Source: Thalassomonas actiniarum
Lineage (GTDB): Bacteria; Pseudomonadota; Gammaproteobacteria; Enterobacterales; Alteromonadaceae
Direction of reading: 5' to 3'
Assembly (NCBI RefSeq): GCF_000948975.2
Contig: NZ_CP059735.1
Coordinates: 6,198,603 to 6,262,602 of the forward strand
Length of the DNA stretch: 64,000 nucleotides
The notes beneath the pieces were generated by a model. That model did no database searches. It was not told where the DNA came from and saw only the letters and a program-made list of their open reading frames with translations. Position 1 is the stretch's first letter. Each line of letters begins with the position of its first letter. Below are positions 26,594 through 35,136 of the stretch, piece by piece. Made by a program: the position numbers and the translations under genes.

Positions 26594-27556
26594 TTAAAAG
26601 GCAATTTTGTCTCGGCCGTGGGGCAGATTAAAGTCCTGCTCCGGTCCTAAAGGCACGACGCCTGTCGGGTTGATCATCAGGTGGCTGGCATAATAATGGG
26701 TTTTAATATGCTCAAAATTCACCGTCAGTTCGACACCCGGCCATTGATACAATTCGCGGATATAACCTGTGATGGCAGGATATTCCGACAGTTTTTTCTT
26801 GTTGCATTTAAAGTGGCCGTGATAAACCGCATCAAAGCGGATCAAGGTGGTAAACAAGCGCCAGTCGGCCTCGGTCACCCTATCCCCGGTCAGATAACGC
26901 TGGCTCGATAAAATGCTTTCCACCCACTCCAGCGCATCTCCGAGCTGGTAGTACGCCGATTCATAAGCCTGTTGAGTGGTAGCAAAACCGGCGCGGTAAA
27001 CACCGTTATTGATTTCTTCATAAACACGGTCGTTGATTTGGTCAATTTTCTCCTGCAGGGCTTGCGGATAATAATCGTCTTCATTGCCGGTCAGGTGGTT
27101 AAAGGCGCTGTTAAACATGCGGATAATATCCGACGATTCATTGCTGACGATAGTGGCGTTCTTCTTATCCCAAAGCACAGGCACAGTTACCCGGCCTTCA
27201 TAGTCACTGGCGGCTTTTAAATATAACTGGTACATATAGCTGGCATCATAAAGGGGATCATTGAGTTCCCAACCGTTCTCCAGCATCACCGCATCAACCA
27301 CAGTCACATCGATATAATCTTCCAGTCCTTTGAGCTTCAGAAAAATCAAGGTCCGGTGCGCCCATGGACAGGCCAGGGAAATATATAAATGATAACGGCC
27401 TTTTTCTGCCTGGAATCCGCCGCTGCCGGTAGGGCCGGGGGCACCATCTGCGGTCAGCCAATTGCGGAACATGCTGGCGCCGCGCTTGAATTCACCTTCA
27501 TTGCTCTTGGTGTCGTACCATTTATCAACCCACTTACCTTTGACCAATAACCCCAT
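26594..27556 (-). CDS. yqjG: Glutathionyl-hydroquinone reductase (Xi-class GST, YqjG/ECM4)
   Basis: 320 residues, the usual length. The catalytic Cys lies in SLACPWAHRTLIF, the N-terminal FRNWLTADGAPGPTG region, the VPVLWDKKNATIVSNESSDI glutathione-binding segment and the C-terminal helical domain (LTGDRVTEADWRLFTTLIRF) are characteristic. It reduces glutathionyl-hydroquinones to hydroquinones using glutathione. This is a plausible support function for the phenol and hydroquinone chemistry encoded just to the left, though the gene is widespread and may be independent. It has its own promoter region. Confidence 0.93.
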   Translation of the reverse strand: MGLLVKGKWVDKWYDTKSNEGEFKRGASMFRNWLTADGAPGPTGSGGFQAEKGRYHLYISLACPWAHRTLIFLKLKGLEDYIDVTVVDAVMLENGWELNDPLYDASYMYQLYLKAASDYEGRVTVPVLWDKKNATIVSNESSDIIRMFNSAFNHLTGNEDDYYPQALQEKIDQINDRVYEEINNGVYRAGFATTQQAYESAYYQLGDALEWVESILSSQRYLTGDRVTEADWRLFTTLIRFDAVYHGHFKCNKKKLSEYPAITGYIRELYQWPGVELTVNFEHIKTHYYASHLMINPTGVVPLGPEQDFNLPHGRDKIAF

Positions 27557-28136
27557 AATATTTCTCCCCGAATGTAGTTTTTATATAAAATCTTTGCTAA
27601 TCAATTGCCCAAACGATTGGCTTTCCTTGCCGGAGCATTACAACTCCCGCCCTCAACAAGCCTATTTCCATAAACAGCGGTGAATGGGCAATAACCTAGC
27701 CATCAGCCTCACTGCAGCCGACACAAGCCCGGCGAGGCCGTATCAAACAGAATATCGCTAGCAAGGATGTGAAAAGCAGCACCGCCCGGCTATCGCTATT
27801 CCTGATTATCTTTTTAGTCAGATCACCATTCTAATGAGCAGGACAAAATGAAAACACCGCAAAAATCTGTTCTAAGTGTTCTGAATATCTGAATAATACT
27901 TAATTGCTAATACCTGAGATAAAACCACAATTAATTTGTTGATATTAATGGATTTAAATAACAACAAGCTATTCACGCTCAGCAATAAACCAAGTTAACA
28001 TAAATAATTGTTAATTAATGTGATTACTATAAAACAGTATTGTTGAAAGGTAATTCAACCGGGGCAGACAAACAGGAAAAGACATAAAACCGGCCGGAGC
28101 GAACAACCGGTTCTATGTTGCTAACACAAGAAGAGA
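27557..28136. other. Intergenic region, 580 bp
   Basis: Upstream of yqjG. The left half is GC-balanced, the right half (about 27830-28060) very AT-rich. Near 27751-27780 a short stretch (TCGCTAGCAAGGATG...) resembles part of the 51-bp repeat found at 13.2 kb. No gene or clear RNA is seen. Confidence 0.4.
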
Positions 28137-28850
28137 TTAATGCTCGGGTGCATCAATAAGAACAACTTCACAATTACTCAGGGCGGTGATAGTCACGGTT
28201 TTACTTTTACTTACTTCGGCACCGTCTCCCTTGTTCATGATGCTCTTTGAGCTGCTGTCCTGGATCTCAAAAGTGCCGTCAGAGGCGAGAATATACGCCT
28301 GATGGTTAATGGTATGTTCAAACTTCACCCCTTTGGTCAGCTTACCGCCAAAAATCCGCGCTTTTTGATGAATAAACAGGGCATCTCCCTTATCTTCCGG
28401 GTAGCCGGAAACCAGGAGCTGCAATTCGGTAGACACCGCCTTGGTTGGAAAGATTTTACTGTCCCATCTCGGCTGAACGTTGTAACTGTCGGTTTCTATC
28501 CAGATCTGATAAAACGTCAGTGGTGTCTTGGTCAGGTTATATTCCGAATGTACTATGCCCCGTCCTGCGCTCATCACCTGGATTTCACCGGCTTGTACCG
28601 TGCCCTTATTGCCGGTGCTGTCCTGGTGGCTGATGGCGCCGGTACGGATATAACTGATGATTTCCATATTTTTATGCGGATGCGAACCAAAGCCGGTACC
28701 CGGTTGTACCCAGTCGTCATTCACTACACGTAAGGTGCCAAAGCCCATGCGTCTGGGATTATAATAATTGGCAAAGCTGAAATGATGGCTGGATTTAAGC
28801 CAGCCATGATTGGCTTTACCTAAACGGTTATAAGCATAATGCGTGATCAT
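28137..28850 (-). CDS. Pirin family protein (quercetinase-like bicupin)
   Basis: 237 residues. The pirin signature is present: FGTLRVVNDDWVQPGTGF, then GSHPHKNMEIISYIRTG with the metal-binding His residues, GEIQVMSAGRGIVHSEYN and the second cupin with HQKARIFGG. The YhhW branch of this family can act as quercetin 2,3-dioxygenase; many members have unknown roles. ATG at 28850 follows AAGGAAA and begins the family-typical sequence; the frame stays open to 29084, but that part has no pirin similarity. Confidence 0.9.
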   Translation of the reverse strand: MITHYAYNRLGKANHGWLKSSHHFSFANYYNPRRMGFGTLRVVNDDWVQPGTGFGSHPHKNMEIISYIRTGAISHQDSTGNKGTVQAGEIQVMSAGRGIVHSEYNLTKTPLTFYQIWIETDSYNVQPRWDSKIFPTKAVSTELQLLVSGYPEDKGDALFIHQKARIFGGKLTKGVKFEHTINHQAYILASDGTFEIQDSSSKSIMNKGDGAEVSKSKTVTITALSNCEVVLIDAPEH

Positions 28851-29228
28851 CTTTATTTCCTTGTGACTGGCGAGCAGTACCTGAATTGGCGCAACTGATT
28901 CGCTAAAGTGTGTTTTCGCTATTGCCCTTTGGTGAAATGAGCCCTGCTGGGGCGTGCACTTAACTGTGCTTAAGGGTTCCGCTCCAATAGCGCTGTCGGG
29001 ATCTGGCATCATTGTAGGGATTTGCCTGAGCGGAAAAAGAGCGAATATCTGATTGAAGTGTTCTAATAATTTGAACATAGCCAACAGACAAGGTTATTTA
29101 CATTTAAAGATCATAAGCTTATCGGCATTCAAATAGAGAAGCTGTTAACCTTACTATTAAAAAATAGCCACAACCACCCCTTCCCGGTTAAACATCAGCG
29201 TAAAGCAATCACCTGTATTGGAGCCCCT
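28851..29228. other. Divergent intergenic region, 378 bp
   Basis: Promoter region for pirin (minus) and the GNAT gene (plus). It is open in the pirin frame for 78 codons without a family match. No repeat or RNA gene is seen. Confidence 0.35.
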
Positions 29229-29660
29229 ATGAAAATACAAACAGTAGTCAAAGAAGATCATCAGGAACTGGTGGACTTATGGGAGGCCTCGGTAAGAGCC
29301 AGCCATGACTTTTTAAGCGAAGCCGATATTGAGTTTTTAAAACCGTTAATTTTAAATGACTATCTCGATGCGGTAACCCTGAGGTGCATTAAAGATAACA
29401 GCCATACTATCCTGGGTTTTCTCGGGATCGCCGGGGGCAATATTGAAATGTTATTTGTGCTGCCCGCTAACCGGGGACAGGGGGTAGGTAAAGCGCTGAC
29501 CCGTTATGCCATTGAAGAATTGGCTGCCACTAAGGTCGATGTCAACGAGCAGAACCCGCAGGCGCTGGCTTTCTATCAAAAACAAGGCTTTAAAATAACC
29601 GGCCGCTCCCCGCTGGACGGACAGGGAAAACCTTTCCCTTTATTGCACCTGTCGCTGTAG
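29229..29660 (+). CDS. GNAT family N-acetyltransferase (YjaB-like)
   Basis: 143 residues. The acetyl-CoA-binding motif A is MLFVLPANRGQGVGKALTRYA, followed by VDVNEQNPQALAFYQKQGF (motif B). The N-terminal LVDLWEASVRASHDFLSE is typical of the YjaB/YiaC-like branch, which acetylates small amines or protein lysines. It is preceded by its own promoter region and separated by 114 bp from the esterase operon. Confidence 0.9.
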   Translation: MKIQTVVKEDHQELVDLWEASVRASHDFLSEADIEFLKPLILNDYLDAVTLRCIKDNSHTILGFLGIAGGNIEMLFVLPANRGQGVGKALTRYAIEELAATKVDVNEQNPQALAFYQKQGFKITGRSPLDGQGKPFPLLHLSL

Positions 29661-29774
29661 CGGCAATAGTGCCAATAAATTTTCCGGCCCGAAAGCCGGG
29701 ACTTGTGCTAAGTTATAGCCAATAAAAACATCTGCCGCCAGGTAAAGGCGGCCGATAGATGCAAGAGCAAAAAT

Positions 29775-30569
29775 ATGAAAACAGGTACCTTAACCCGGCA
29801 GACATTGTTAAGTAACATTTATGCCGGTACCACCCGGGATTACTGGCTGTATGTCCCAACGCAATATTCGCCTGAGCATCCCGCCAACCTCATGGTGTTT
29901 CAGGATGGCGAAAGCTATCTCGACAGCAAGAAGCCCATGCAGGTACCGGCGGTCATGGATACGATGATCGCCGCCAACGAGATCCCGCCCACGGTTTGTC
30001 TCTTCGTCAACCCCGGAGAAGTGATCACGCCAACCAGGGCGGAACACCATCCCGACAGCCAGCGCAGCTTCGAATATGATACCGTCAGCGACCAGTACAG
30101 CCGCTTCCTGATTAATGAGTTGCTGCCACAGGCGCTTGCCGGACTGAACATAACCAAAGATCCCGAAAACCGCGTTATTGCCGGTTTTAGCTCGGGAGGC
30201 ATTTGCGCCTGGTCGGTAGCCTGGTTCCGCAGCGATATTTTTGGCAAGGTACTGAGCCATTGCGGCAGTTTTGTCGATATCCGCGGCGGCGGCAAATACC
30301 CCTACCTGATCAGGAATGAAGCACCGAAGCCGATCAAGATGTATTTCCAAAGCGGCAGCCATGATCTCGATACCCGTTACGGCAACTGGGCTTTGGGCAA
30401 CAAACAAATGGCGGCGGCCCTGCACTTTAAGGATTATCACTATCACTTTGAATTTGGCAACCAGGCACACAACCTGATCCACGGCGCGCAATTATTAAAA
30501 GAATCCCTGCTGTGGTTATTTGCCGGGAATAAAGAAACCAGTGCAGCCCCGGGGGAAAACCATGAGTGA
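29775..30569 (+). CDS. Esterase of the enterochelin-esterase/putative esterase family
   Basis: 264 residues without a signal peptide. The sequence has the family pattern: YWLYVPTQYSPEHPANLMVFQDGESYL at the start (core LMVFQDGESY), nucleophile elbow VIAGFSSGGICAW with Ser, a GSHDLDTRYGNWALGN acid region and a late FGNQAHNLIHGAQLL His. It resembles the Fes/IroD-like esterases used on siderophores and sugar esters. The next gene begins inside its end (8-bp overlap), so it heads a compact operon. Confidence 0.85.
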   Translation: MKTGTLTRQTLLSNIYAGTTRDYWLYVPTQYSPEHPANLMVFQDGESYLDSKKPMQVPAVMDTMIAANEIPPTVCLFVNPGEVITPTRAEHHPDSQRSFEYDTVSDQYSRFLINELLPQALAGLNITKDPENRVIAGFSSGGICAWSVAWFRSDIFGKVLSHCGSFVDIRGGGKYPYLIRNEAPKPIKMYFQSGSHDLDTRYGNWALGNKQMAAALHFKDYHYHFEFGNQAHNLIHGAQLLKESLLWLFAGNKETSAAPGENHE

Positions 30570-31086
30570 AGATGCCATTTTTATCAGCGACTATAACCCC
30601 GACTGGCCCGGTTTGTTCCAGGCAGAAAAAAGCTTTTTATCCGGGCTGTTGCCGCAGTTTATCACCGGCAGCATTGAGCATGTCGGCAGTACTTCGGTGC
30701 CGGGACTGGCGGCCAAGCCGGTGATAGATATTATGCTCGGGGTAAAAAGCCTGGCAGAGTCCCAAGGGGCAATAGAGATCTTATCCGCCAACGGTTATTG
30801 CTATTATCCTTACAAGAGCGATGTAATGCACTGGTTTTGCAAGCCGACGCCGGAGATCCGCACCCACCACCTGCACCTGGTGCCTTTTAACAGCCCGTTA
30901 TGGCTTGAACGCCTGGCATTTCGCGACCATTTACGTAATCACCCGCAAGATGCCGCAGCATATTGCGAATTAAAAAGGAAACTCGCCCGGGAGCACAGGC
31001 AGGACCGCGAGCTATATACCCAAAAGAAATGGCCTTTTATCCAGGCGCTGTTAACCAAGATTAAAGAGGGATCACATGCAAAATAA
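30562..31086 (+). CDS. GrpB family (UPF0157) nucleotidyltransferase-like protein
   Basis: 174 residues with the family's core: IEHVGSTSVPGLAAKPVIDIML (GSTSVPG ... DI metal-binding pattern), then HHLHLVPFNSPLWLERLAFRD and a C-terminal basic helix. The fold is nucleotidyltransferase-like; the physiological role is unknown. The start ATG at 30562 overlaps the esterase stop, behind GGGGGAA; a longer upstream frame runs inside the esterase gene. Confidence 0.9.
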   Translation: MSEDAIFISDYNPDWPGLFQAEKSFLSGLLPQFITGSIEHVGSTSVPGLAAKPVIDIMLGVKSLAESQGAIEILSANGYCYYPYKSDVMHWFCKPTPEIRTHHLHLVPFNSPLWLERLAFRDHLRNHPQDAAAYCELKRKLAREHRQDRELYTQKKWPFIQALLTKIKEGSHAK

Positions 31087-31501
31087 TCTGATATTTTTAC
31101 CTGTATTAGTCAATATCGCCATCGTGTTTGTCTTATATATCCGCCTTGCCAAAACCAAGGCGAAAGCGATACAGCAGGGTCAGGTCGACCAGGCAAGGCG
31201 GGCCTTACATGACGATGCCTGGCCCGACAATGTCCGCCAGATCAATAACTGTATCCGCAACCAGTTCGAACTGCCGGTACTCTTCTATGTGCTGACTTTT
31301 ATCCTCTGGGCCATGGAGTTCACTAATCTTTATGTCCAGCTGATTGCCTGGGCATTTGTCTTTAGCCGCATCGCCCACGCCGTGATCCACACCGGATCCA
31401 ACTATGTGCCCCACAGGAAAAAGGTATTTACTTTTGGTTGTATATTATTGATTTTGTTAACCTCCTTTATTGCCGCCAGCATTTTATTTCAAGCCTTTTA
31501 A
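31076..31501 (+). CDS. MAPEG family membrane protein
   Basis: 141 residues with four membrane helices. The pattern fits the MAPEG/YecN-like family: FLPVLVNIAIVFVLYIR, a basic loop, NCIRNQFELPVLFYVLTFIL and AWAFVFSRIAHAVIHTGSN. Members related to microsomal glutathione S-transferase conjugate or reduce lipophilic compounds; many bacterial ones lack an assigned activity. It overlaps the GrpB gene by 11 bp. Confidence 0.88.
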   Translation: MQNNLIFLPVLVNIAIVFVLYIRLAKTKAKAIQQGQVDQARRALHDDAWPDNVRQINNCIRNQFELPVLFYVLTFILWAMEFTNLYVQLIAWAFVFSRIAHAVIHTGSNYVPHRKKVFTFGCILLILLTSFIAASILFQAF

Positions 31502-31513
31502 ACCGGAGCCGGT

Positions 31514-31891
31514 ATGCAATACGATGTCACGACCCCCGAACAATATATCGCGGCCTTAGCCGACGACTGGCGCCTCGATACCCTGGAGCAGCTCAGGAAG
31601 CTGATTAAAACCTCGGCGCCTTTTTTAAACGAAGGCATAACATATAAAATGCTCAGCTACAGCGACCACAGCGGCAGCTTGTTTCACCTGAATGCACAAA
31701 AACATTATGTCAGCCTTTACGTCGGCAACATCAGCGCCATTGATGAGCAGGGAGAGTTATTGGCCGGTTTAGATCTCGGCAAAGGCTGTATCCGGTTCAA
31801 AAAGTCTGTACCTGTTGCCAATACCCAGATTCAGGCCTTTATCAGTAAAGCAATAGCATTACACCGGGCAGGCAAGAATATCGGCTGTTAA
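31514..31891 (+). CDS. DUF1801 / YdhG-like protein
   Basis: 125 residues resembling the YdhG/frataxin-like DUF1801 fold: LEQLRKLIKTSAPFLNEGIT with the MLSYSDHSGSLFHLNAQKHYVSLYV strand pair (key part FHLNAQKHYVSLYV) and CIRFKKSVPV near the end. B. subtilis members are described as iron chaperones; function here is by family only. It lies 12 bp behind the MAPEG gene in the same operon. Confidence 0.8.
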   Translation: MQYDVTTPEQYIAALADDWRLDTLEQLRKLIKTSAPFLNEGITYKMLSYSDHSGSLFHLNAQKHYVSLYVGNISAIDEQGELLAGLDLGKGCIRFKKSVPVANTQIQAFISKAIALHRAGKNIGC

Positions 31892-31920
31892 CCCCAAGCT
31901 GTCCGTCAATAAATCAGCTC

Positions 31921-32883
31921 ATGGAAAGCAAAAACATCAATCAGATTAATGAATATAAGCGCAGGATCAATACGGTATTGGATCATCTGGAGCAGCATTA
32001 CGCCAGCGAACAAAGCCTGGAAACCTTAGCCGGTATTGCCAATTTTTCTCCCTTTCATTTTCACCATATTTTCAAAGCGATCGTCGGCGAGTCCCTGTAT
32101 AAATATATCCAGCGCATCCGCATAGAAAAAGCCGCCCACCAGCTGAAGTACCAAAAGCAAAAATCGGTAACTGCCATCGCCCTGGACTGCGGTTTCAGCA
32201 ACTCGGCTTCTTTCGCCCGCACCTTTAAAGAATATTTTGCCATGAGCGCTACCGCCTGGCGTAAAACACCGGAGCAGCGATTTAGCAAGAATTGCAAAGT
32301 ACAAAGCAAAAGCTGGCAAAAGAACAGCATATCTTCCCTGTATATTGACCCTGAAACCAATCAAAAACAGTGGAATTTAGATATGTTAACCAGAAAAAAT
32401 GTCACCATAGAAGTCAGTAACTTACCTGAGGTTCAGCTGGCTTATCTGCGCCATATCGGACCTTTTAAAGGCCAGCAGAAAAAGTGGGCGCAACTGTTTG
32501 AAAAATTAATGACCTGGGGGACCGCCCATGATCTGGTCAGCTGCCCCGGCACCCGGTTTTTTACCGTGTTTCGCGACGGGTTAAAAATCACGGATTTCGA
32601 AAAGTTTAAATCCGATGTCTGTATTTCCGTGCCCCCCGGCAGCAAGTCCGACGGCGATATCGGCATCTCGGTTTTGCCCGGCGGCAAATACGCCAGCGCC
32701 CACTTTGAAATTGACGCCGACGAATATCAGCAGGCCTGGGATATACTCTACAGTGACTGGCTGCCCGGCAGCGGTTATATGCCGGATGACAGGTGCGCCT
32801 TTGAGGAGTACCTGAACGATCCCAATCAGCACCCGCAAAACAAGCATGCTATTAAAATATATATTCCGGTAACCGCAATATAA
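31921..32883 (+). CDS. AraC family regulator with GyrI-like domain
   Basis: 320 residues in Rob/SoxS-like order. Two helix-turn-helix units lie at about 15-115 (SLETLAGIANFSPFHFHHIF; VTAIALDCGFSNSASFARTF), followed after a linker by a GyrI-like effector domain from about 160 (VQLAYLRHIGPFKG ... YIPV). The domain usually binds hydrophobic drugs. It ends the esterase operon, so it may regulate this set in response to a toxic organic compound. Confidence 0.92.
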   Translation: MESKNINQINEYKRRINTVLDHLEQHYASEQSLETLAGIANFSPFHFHHIFKAIVGESLYKYIQRIRIEKAAHQLKYQKQKSVTAIALDCGFSNSASFARTFKEYFAMSATAWRKTPEQRFSKNCKVQSKSWQKNSISSLYIDPETNQKQWNLDMLTRKNVTIEVSNLPEVQLAYLRHIGPFKGQQKKWAQLFEKLMTWGTAHDLVSCPGTRFFTVFRDGLKITDFEKFKSDVCISVPPGSKSDGDIGISVLPGGKYASAHFEIDADEYQQAWDILYSDWLPGSGYMPDDRCAFEEYLNDPNQHPQNKHAIKIYIPVTAI

Positions 32884-32907
32884 CTTAGGGTTTATAGATA
32901 AAAAACC

Positions 32908-32944
32908 GCCATATCAAACAGAGAAAACTTCTGCCTGATATGGC
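32908..32944. terminator. Rho-independent terminator of the urease block
   Basis: A 9-bp perfect stem GCCATATCA / TGATATGGC with an inner CAGA / TCTG stem. On the minus strand it is followed by a six-base T-run, so it ends the transcript of the small membrane protein and urease genes; it also lies behind the AraC gene on the other strand. Confidence 0.8.
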
Positions 32945-32989
32945 ACAAAATATCTGGGGAGTCTTGCAGTCCCGTTAAGCCATTAGCCG

Positions 32990-33190
32990 TTACTTTTGTT
33001 TAAGGAATTTTCCCCGCCACCAGCCAATGACGTTGGCCAGTACCAACAAAACAATAACGGCTGAAATACCATGATAGAGATAGTGAGCCAAACCTTCTCC
33101 CAGCACATGATCGGTATGGGCCAGCGCCTGGCCGGAGATCAAACTGGCAATAAAAATGAAGGTTATTTTAATAACAGTGAATAGTCGCAT
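32990..33190 (-). CDS. Small secreted/membrane protein next to urease genes
   Basis: 66 residues. A signal peptide (LFTVIKITFIFIASLISGQALA) is followed by AHTDHVLGEGLAHYLYHGIS and a membrane helix (AVIVLLVLANVIGWW) with a basic tail. The His-rich AHTDH start and the position behind ureG recall HupE/UreJ metal permeases, but it is far too short for one. It may be a metal-related accessory protein; the function is unknown. It has a clear GAAGAGGG ribosome site. Confidence 0.65.
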   Translation of the reverse strand: MRLFTVIKITFIFIASLISGQALAHTDHVLGEGLAHYLYHGISAVIVLLVLANVIGWWRGKFLKQK

Positions 33191-33219
33191 CTTGCCCTCT
33201 TCTTGTTAAGGTTCATTAT

Positions 33220-33852
33220 TTATGATTGAGTTACAGCTAACGGCTGCAACATGCCTTCGCGTTCGATAAAACCGATAATGTCACTCAGTCCCTGCTCGGT
33301 TTTCATATTGGCAAAAACAAAAGGTTTATCGCCGCGCATTTTTTTCGCATCCCGATCCATCACCTCCAGCGAGGCTCCCACCATATCCGCCAGATCGATT
33401 TTATTGATGATCAGTAAATCCGACTTAGTGATCCCCGGCCCGCCCTTGCGGGGAATTTTATCGCCGGCGGAAACGTCAATCACATACAGGGTCAAGTCCG
33501 AGAGTTCCGGACTGAAAGTCGCGCTTAAGTTATCGCCGCCGCTTTCCACCAAAACAAAATCCAGATCGGGAAAACTTTGCTGAAAATCATCTATCGCGGC
33601 CAGGTTCATGGACGCATCCTCGCGGATCGCGGTATGGGGGCAACCGCCGGTTTCCACCCCGACAATACGCTCCGCCGCCAGGGCATCGTGGCGGGTAAGA
33701 AACTCGGCATCTTCCCGGGTATAGATATCATTGGTCACCACCGCCATATCGTATTTATCCCGCAATGCCAGACACAGGCACCTTAATAGCGCGGTTTTCC
33801 CCGAGCCGACAGGGCCGCCGACCCCTATCCTTAATACTTGTTTTTTTCTCAT
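33220..33852 (-). CDS. ureG: Urease accessory GTPase UreG
   Basis: 210 residues. P-loop [17 protein letters not shown], the [13 protein letters not shown] nickel/GTPase metal motif (CPH), the [15 protein letters not shown] segment and [13 protein letters not shown] base-recognition motif are all typical of UreG. It is the GTP-dependent chaperone that delivers nickel to urease with UreE, UreF and UreD. The start at ATG 33852 follows AGGAG; an ATG six codons upstream has no site. Confidence 0.97.
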   Translation of the reverse strand: MRKKQVLRIGVGGPVGSGKTALLRCLCLALRDKYDMAVVTNDIYTREDAEFLTRHDALAAERIVGVETGGCPHTAIREDASMNLAAIDDFQQSFPDLDFVLVESGGDNLSATFSPELSDLTLYVIDVSAGDKIPRKGGPGITKSDLLIINKIDLADMVGASLEVMDRDAKKMRGDKPFVFANMKTEQGLSDIIGFIEREGMLQPLAVTQS

Positions 33853-33898
33853 CTCTTCTCCTAAAAACACTCAAAGTAAATTTCCTGCCAAACACTTT

Positions 33899-34624
33899 CT
33901 ATGAACGAAAAAGGCGACTGTACTGGCTCTCATGCCAGGCACTGGCCATGGCGAGTCCAGGCAGGCTGGCGCCGATATCTTCATCAACAAGCTGGTCGGC
34001 CCGGCTCACGGCCTGTGCCACTTCCCGGCTTAAACTAAACAGCAGATTTTGTCCCTGGGTTTGTCCGAGCGGGATTAACTTGGTCGCCGCCGCCACCTGG
34101 TTATCGATAAAGGTCCAGCAATAGCCGCTTAAGGTGCTGGCCAGATCTATGTCCCACAAATAGGCCGCCAGGGCGAAAGCGCAGACAAAGCTGATTTCCG
34201 GCAGCTCAATTAACGCCTGATACCCGACAAGCTCTATATCATCCAACCCCGCCAGCAAACGCATCAGGGCCTTGCCCATGACCACATCCGCCAGCCGTAA
34301 TTCCTTGCTTTCCCTGCAGGCAATCAGCTGTTGGTTCCAGTGAATAACCTGCGCCATATTTTGCTGGTCAATCGCAAGATATAACCGCTTTAGCAGTGCC
34401 AAATCGGTATAAGTGATGCCCTGGCACAGGTTCAAGGCAATCCAGCTGTGGGCACTGGCCTGGTCTTTTACCCAGTTTTTTTCTGTGGCGTATTCCAGCC
34501 CCTGGGAAAAAGAAAAACCGCCCACGGGTAAGTTGGCACTACACAGTTGCAATAAGCGGTTAAGCTGCAGCGGCGCCATAGCGGCCTGAGCAACAGCAGT
34601 CCCCCGTTCGCCACTACTATTCAT
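33899..34624 (-). CDS. ureF: Urease accessory protein UreF
   Basis: 241 residues, all helical, with the family signatures [20 protein letters not shown] and a late [19 protein letters not shown] region. UreF bridges UreD and UreG and gates GTP hydrolysis during nickel insertion. The ATG at 34624 overlaps the end of ureE by 8 bp; the upstream frame is an antisense-like His-codon shadow of ureE and not part of UreF. Confidence 0.93.
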   Translation of the reverse strand: MNSSGERGTAVAQAAMAPLQLNRLLQLCSANLPVGGFSFSQGLEYATEKNWVKDQASAHSWIALNLCQGITYTDLALLKRLYLAIDQQNMAQVIHWNQQLIACRESKELRLADVVMGKALMRLLAGLDDIELVGYQALIELPEISFVCAFALAAYLWDIDLASTLSGYCWTFIDNQVAAATKLIPLGQTQGQNLLFSLSREVAQAVSRADQLVDEDIGASLPGLAMASAWHESQYSRLFRS

Positions 34625-35108
34625 GGGCATGCTCATGAAAATGGCCATGATGATGACCATGGCTATGCCCCGCACCATAGGCACCGCTTTCCGGCTCAAA
34701 TATTTCAGGTTGGTGATTTAAGGTTAAGCCAAACCTTAGCACCAGCTCTGCCAGCACATGATCCGGTTGAAACCTCAGCCATAACTCCCCTACCTGAAGC
34801 CGGGTATGACGGTTGCCCAGGTGATAACACACCTTACTGAACGTTAGCCAGTCAGTAGCAACGGCCGTGGTCACAGACTCAGGTGATCCCAGGACTTCAA
34901 TGAATTGGCCGCATTCGCTTTTTAACAAGTCGCCGATTTTTAACGGATGCCCCCGTTCGACAAAAATGGCAATCGCCAGCCCTTTGTCTGTAGTGCCTTT
35001 AATACGCGCCTTTTGCCGGGTATCAAAATCCAGGGTAATGCTGTCATCAATAACCTGCTGCTTATGGCCCGAAGACTTCAGCCCGAGGCGCTCAAATACT
35101 TGTAACAT
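34617..35108 (-). CDS. ureE: Urease nickel metallochaperone UreE
   Basis: 163 residues. N-terminal peptide-binding domain, then the metal-binding domain with [13 protein letters not shown], and a His-rich tail ([17 protein letters not shown]) that stores extra nickel. It passes Ni(II) to UreG. Start behind AGGAAATGATAG. Confidence 0.95.
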   Translation of the reverse strand: MLQVFERLGLKSSGHKQQVIDDSITLDFDTRQKARIKGTTDKGLAIAIFVERGHPLKIGDLLKSECGQFIEVLGSPESVTTAVATDWLTFSKVCYHLGNRHTRLQVGELWLRFQPDHVLAELVLRFGLTLNHQPEIFEPESGAYGAGHSHGHHHGHFHEHAHE

Positions 35109-35136
35109 CTATCATTTCCTTCTGTTTCCCACGGCA

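Noticed and set aside
28851-29084. 78-codon extension of the pirin frame
   Set aside because: Open by chance; pirin homology begins at 28850, where a good AAGGAAA site lies. The extension has no signal peptide or family match.
29808-30491. 227-codon minus-strand frame inside the esterase gene
   Set aside because: Shadow of a clear esterase with catalytic motif GFSSGG; high third-position GC keeps the opposite strand open.
34625-34699. Upstream extension of UreF with Met-rich sequence
   Set aside because: It overlaps the His-codon stretch of ureE in another frame (CAT codons read as ATG), so the many Met residues are a by-product.
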